This document shows, one piece after another, positions 62,112 to 64,000 of a stretch of 64,000 bases of DNA. How positions within the stretch are numbered: position 1 is the first letter of the stretch; each line of letters starts with the position of its first letter. Below the pieces are notes generated by a model. That model did no database searches and was not told where the DNA came from. It saw nothing but the letters and a program-made list of their open reading frames with translations. The stretch is taken from NCBI RefSeq assembly GCF_037300705.1, contig NZ_CP147776.1, positions 5,338,857-5,402,856 on the forward strand, written 5' to 3'. Source of the DNA: Massilia sp. W12 (GTDB lineage Bacteria > Pseudomonadota > Gammaproteobacteria > Burkholderiales > Burkholderiaceae_D). The translations under genes were made by a program, and so were the position numbers.

Positions 62112-64000
62112 ATGAATCAACTCGGCAAGTATCAGATCCGGCGCGAACTCGGTAAAGGCGCGATGGGGATCGTATATGAAGCCTTCGACCCGGTCATTGA
62201 GCGCCGCGTGGCGCTGAAGACGATCTTGCGCGAGGATAAAGATGAGGCGGCGCTGGCGGAGGCGCTGGCGCGCTTCAAACGCGAAGCGCAGGCCGCAGGC
62301 CGCCTGAATCATCCCGGCGTGGTCGCCGTGTATGACTATGGCGAAGCGCAGAGCGCGGATGCGCAAGGCAAGCCCTGCCAGGTCGCCTACATTGCCATGG
62401 AATATGTGGACGGGCGCGAGCTGCGCGCCATGTTTGAAGAGCAGCAACGCTTCACGCCACAGCAAGTGGCCATTCTGATGCTGGATATTCTGGATGCGCT
62501 GGGGCATGCACATGCGCACGGCGTGATCCACCGCGATATGAAACCGGGCAATCTGTTTGTGCAGCAGGATGGCAAAGTCAAAATCGGCGATTTCGGCATT
62601 GCCCGGCTGGAAAGTTCTGATCTGACGCAGGTCGGCGCGATTATCGGCACACCGGCGTATATGTCGCCCGAGCAAGTCACCGGCAGTCCGGTCGATGCGC
62701 GCAGCGATCTGTTTTCCTGCGGCGTGATTTTGTACCAGTTGCTGACCGGCGAACGCCCCTTCACCGGCAACCATACCAGCATCATGTACAAGGTGCTGAA
62801 TGAAATGCCGCCGCCGGTCACAGCCTTGCATGCCGGTTTGCCGCCGGTGTGGGATGCGGTGGTGAAAAAAGCCATCGCTAAAAACCCGGATCACCGCTTT
62901 CAAAGCGCGCAGGAATTTGCCGCCGCCATCAAAATCGCCGCCAGCGGCCGCCTGCCGGAAGCGGATGACGATAAAACCGTATTGCACAATCCGGTGGCGG
63001 CGCAATTAAGCGCGGAGATGCCGACGCAAACCTTCCCCGCCCGCCAGGCGCACACGCCAAGCGCAACGCCGGCCCCGGCGCCCGCGCCAGCTGCGGCGGC
63101 AGCGCCGCCGGCCAACGCCGCACCTGGCGTCACGCAAGCGCCCTTGCAGGCCACCCTGAATCAAAACCGGCAAAGCGCGAACAAAGGCGTCTGGCTGGGC
63201 GCTGCTGCAGCCGGCATTGTGGCAGTCGCCGGCGCCGCCTATTTCTTTGTCTTGCCGGATAAAAACGCGCAGACGCCACAACAGGCGGCAGCCAGCGCCA
63301 GCGCGCACAGCACGCCGGCCCCGCAGGTTGCGCAAACCAGTGCGCCACAACCCGCTCTGGCCAGCACAGAGATCAAGACCGCTGACGGCGAAGTGGTGAT
63401 CAGCGCGCTGGGCCTGGTCGATCCGCAAGATCCCAAGTTCGGCGGCGACAGCGGCGCAGCGCAAGCCGAGGTGCGCGCCGATGCGCGCCGTCAACTGGTG
63501 GAAAAAGCGCTGGCGCTGTATGTGGATAACAATTCGCTGGATAAAAACTATCCTGTGATTGAGCAAAAACTCTTATCGCGACACAGTGATTTCATCAAAA
63601 ACGTGCTGCACGAAAGCGGTGCGGAAACCGGCAAAAACGGCTTATTGCAAAGCGAAGCGCGCGCTGTGTTGAAGGTACGCGAGTTGCGTAAATCGCTCAA
63701 TGAGTTATCCAAGGCGGAAAGAATCGACTTCATCCGCAATAATGGCGACCCCAAGATTGCGATTCAGATGTCAATTGGCAATGCCGATCAAACCTTGCCG
63801 CCGGCACGCTCACAACTGGCGGAAAACGTGCTCAAAGAGCGCGTCAAATCGTTTGGCTTCCGGATTTGGGCCGGCGATGGTGAAGTCAAGGGCGGGCCAA
63901 ACGCCAAATCCGCAGACTTCCAAATCATAGGCGAAGCGAAGTTCAAGCAGCTCTCACACAAGCTGCCGGCCTCAGGTCTGACGATTAACAAGACTGTGCT
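62112..64000 (+). CDS. Transmembrane Ser/Thr protein kinase with extracytoplasmic domain (partial)
   Basis: At least 629 residues, open at the window edge. The Hanks-type kinase domain (about 7-270) has the glycine loop ELGKGAMGIVYEA, Lys in RVALKTI, VIHRDMKPGNLFV, IGDFGIARLE and IGTPAYMSPEQV. An Ala/Pro-rich linker, one membrane helix (about 358-382, AAAAGIVAVAGAAYFFVL) and another linker follow. The outer part (from about 420) has VRADARRQLVEKALALYVDN then YPVIEQKLLSRHSDFIKNVL and PKIAIQMSIGNADQ, a pattern like FlgT/CsgG-related periplasmic domains. GGAG lies eight bases before the ATG, 12 bases after the CsgG-like gene, so all three genes form one operon. Confidence 0.9.
   Translation, partial: MNQLGKYQIRRELGKGAMGIVYEAFDPVIERRVALKTILREDKDEAALAEALARFKREAQAAGRLNHPGVVAVYDYGEAQSADAQGKPCQVAYIAMEYVDGRELRAMFEEQQRFTPQQVAILMLDILDALGHAHAHGVIHRDMKPGNLFVQQDGKVKIGDFGIARLESSDLTQVGAIIGTPAYMSPEQVTGSPVDARSDLFSCGVILYQLLTGERPFTGNHTSIMYKVLNEMPPPVTALHAGLPPVWDAVVKKAIAKNPDHRFQSAQEFAAAIKIAASGRLPEADDDKTVLHNPVAAQLSAEMPTQTFPARQAHTPSATPAPAPAPAAAAAPPANAAPGVTQAPLQATLNQNRQSANKGVWLGAAAAGIVAVAGAAYFFVLPDKNAQTPQQAAASASAHSTPAPQVAQTSAPQPALASTEIKTADGEVVISALGLVDPQDPKFGGDSGAAQAEVRADARRQLVEKALALYVDNNSLDKNYPVIEQKLLSRHSDFIKNVLHESGAETGKNGLLQSEARAVLKVRELRKSLNELSKAERIDFIRNNGDPKIAIQMSIGNADQTLPPARSQLAENVLKERVKSFGFRIWAGDGEVKGGPNAKSADFQIIGEAKFKQLSHKLPASGLTINKTV

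Overview
The window looks like chromosomal DNA of a betaproteobacterium, most likely order Burkholderiales and perhaps Oxalobacteraceae. This rests on the gene arrangement rhodanese-grxC-secB...gpsA divergent from gpmA-envC-ctpA, the complete atpIBEFHAGDC operon, the GC-rich coding sequence and the protein sequences themselves. I ran no database search, so the taxon is an inference. No rRNA or tRNA gene was seen.

Layout. 0-3.3 kb: the end of a two-component locus (a partial gene and a small histidine kinase), a small outer-membrane beta-barrel protein, and glmU. 3.3-25.5 kb: a two-partner secretion locus on the minus strand, made of a TpsB/FhaC-type transporter and one giant 6765-residue filamentous-haemagglutinin-like exoprotein that fills a third of the window. 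26-33.9 kb: a PP2C phosphatase, a FabI-like reductase, an S41 protease lipoprotein, an RNase D-like exonuclease overlapping a MoeB/ThiF E1-like gene, and a secreted subtilase, followed by 1.3 kb without a credible gene. Three intergenic stretches here carry arrays of DnaA-box-like 9-mers. 33.9-41.3 kb: a large ligand-sensing histidine kinase downstream of gpsA, then an SH3 protein gene, an AT-rich insertion with a toxin remnant, secB, grxC and a rhodanese gene. 41.4-47.7 kb, plus strand: gpmA, an EnvC-like factor, a CtpA protease and an AmmeMemoRadiSam pair. 47.7-50.5 kb: a Kelch lipoprotein gene split by an IS3-family element, and a short palindromic repeat. 50.5-52.9 kb: a low-GC island with an M35 (aspzincin)-like metallopeptidase gene and three small genes. 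52.9-59.9 kb: the F1Fo ATP synthase operon. 60.5-64 kb: a three-gene set with its own strong promoter, encoding a secreted protein, a CsgG-like protein and a transmembrane Ser/Thr kinase that runs off the window.

How the genes work together. The TPS pair should export a surface fibre or adhesin. SecB, the rhodanese, glutaredoxin and GpsA are housekeeping functions, as are GlmU and ATP synthase. EnvC and CtpA act on the cell envelope. The least explained parts are the giant repetitive exoprotein with its duplicated C-terminal cysteine loops, the CsgG-like/Ser-Thr kinase set, the M35 peptidase island, and the DnaA-box-like arrays away from any visible replication gene.
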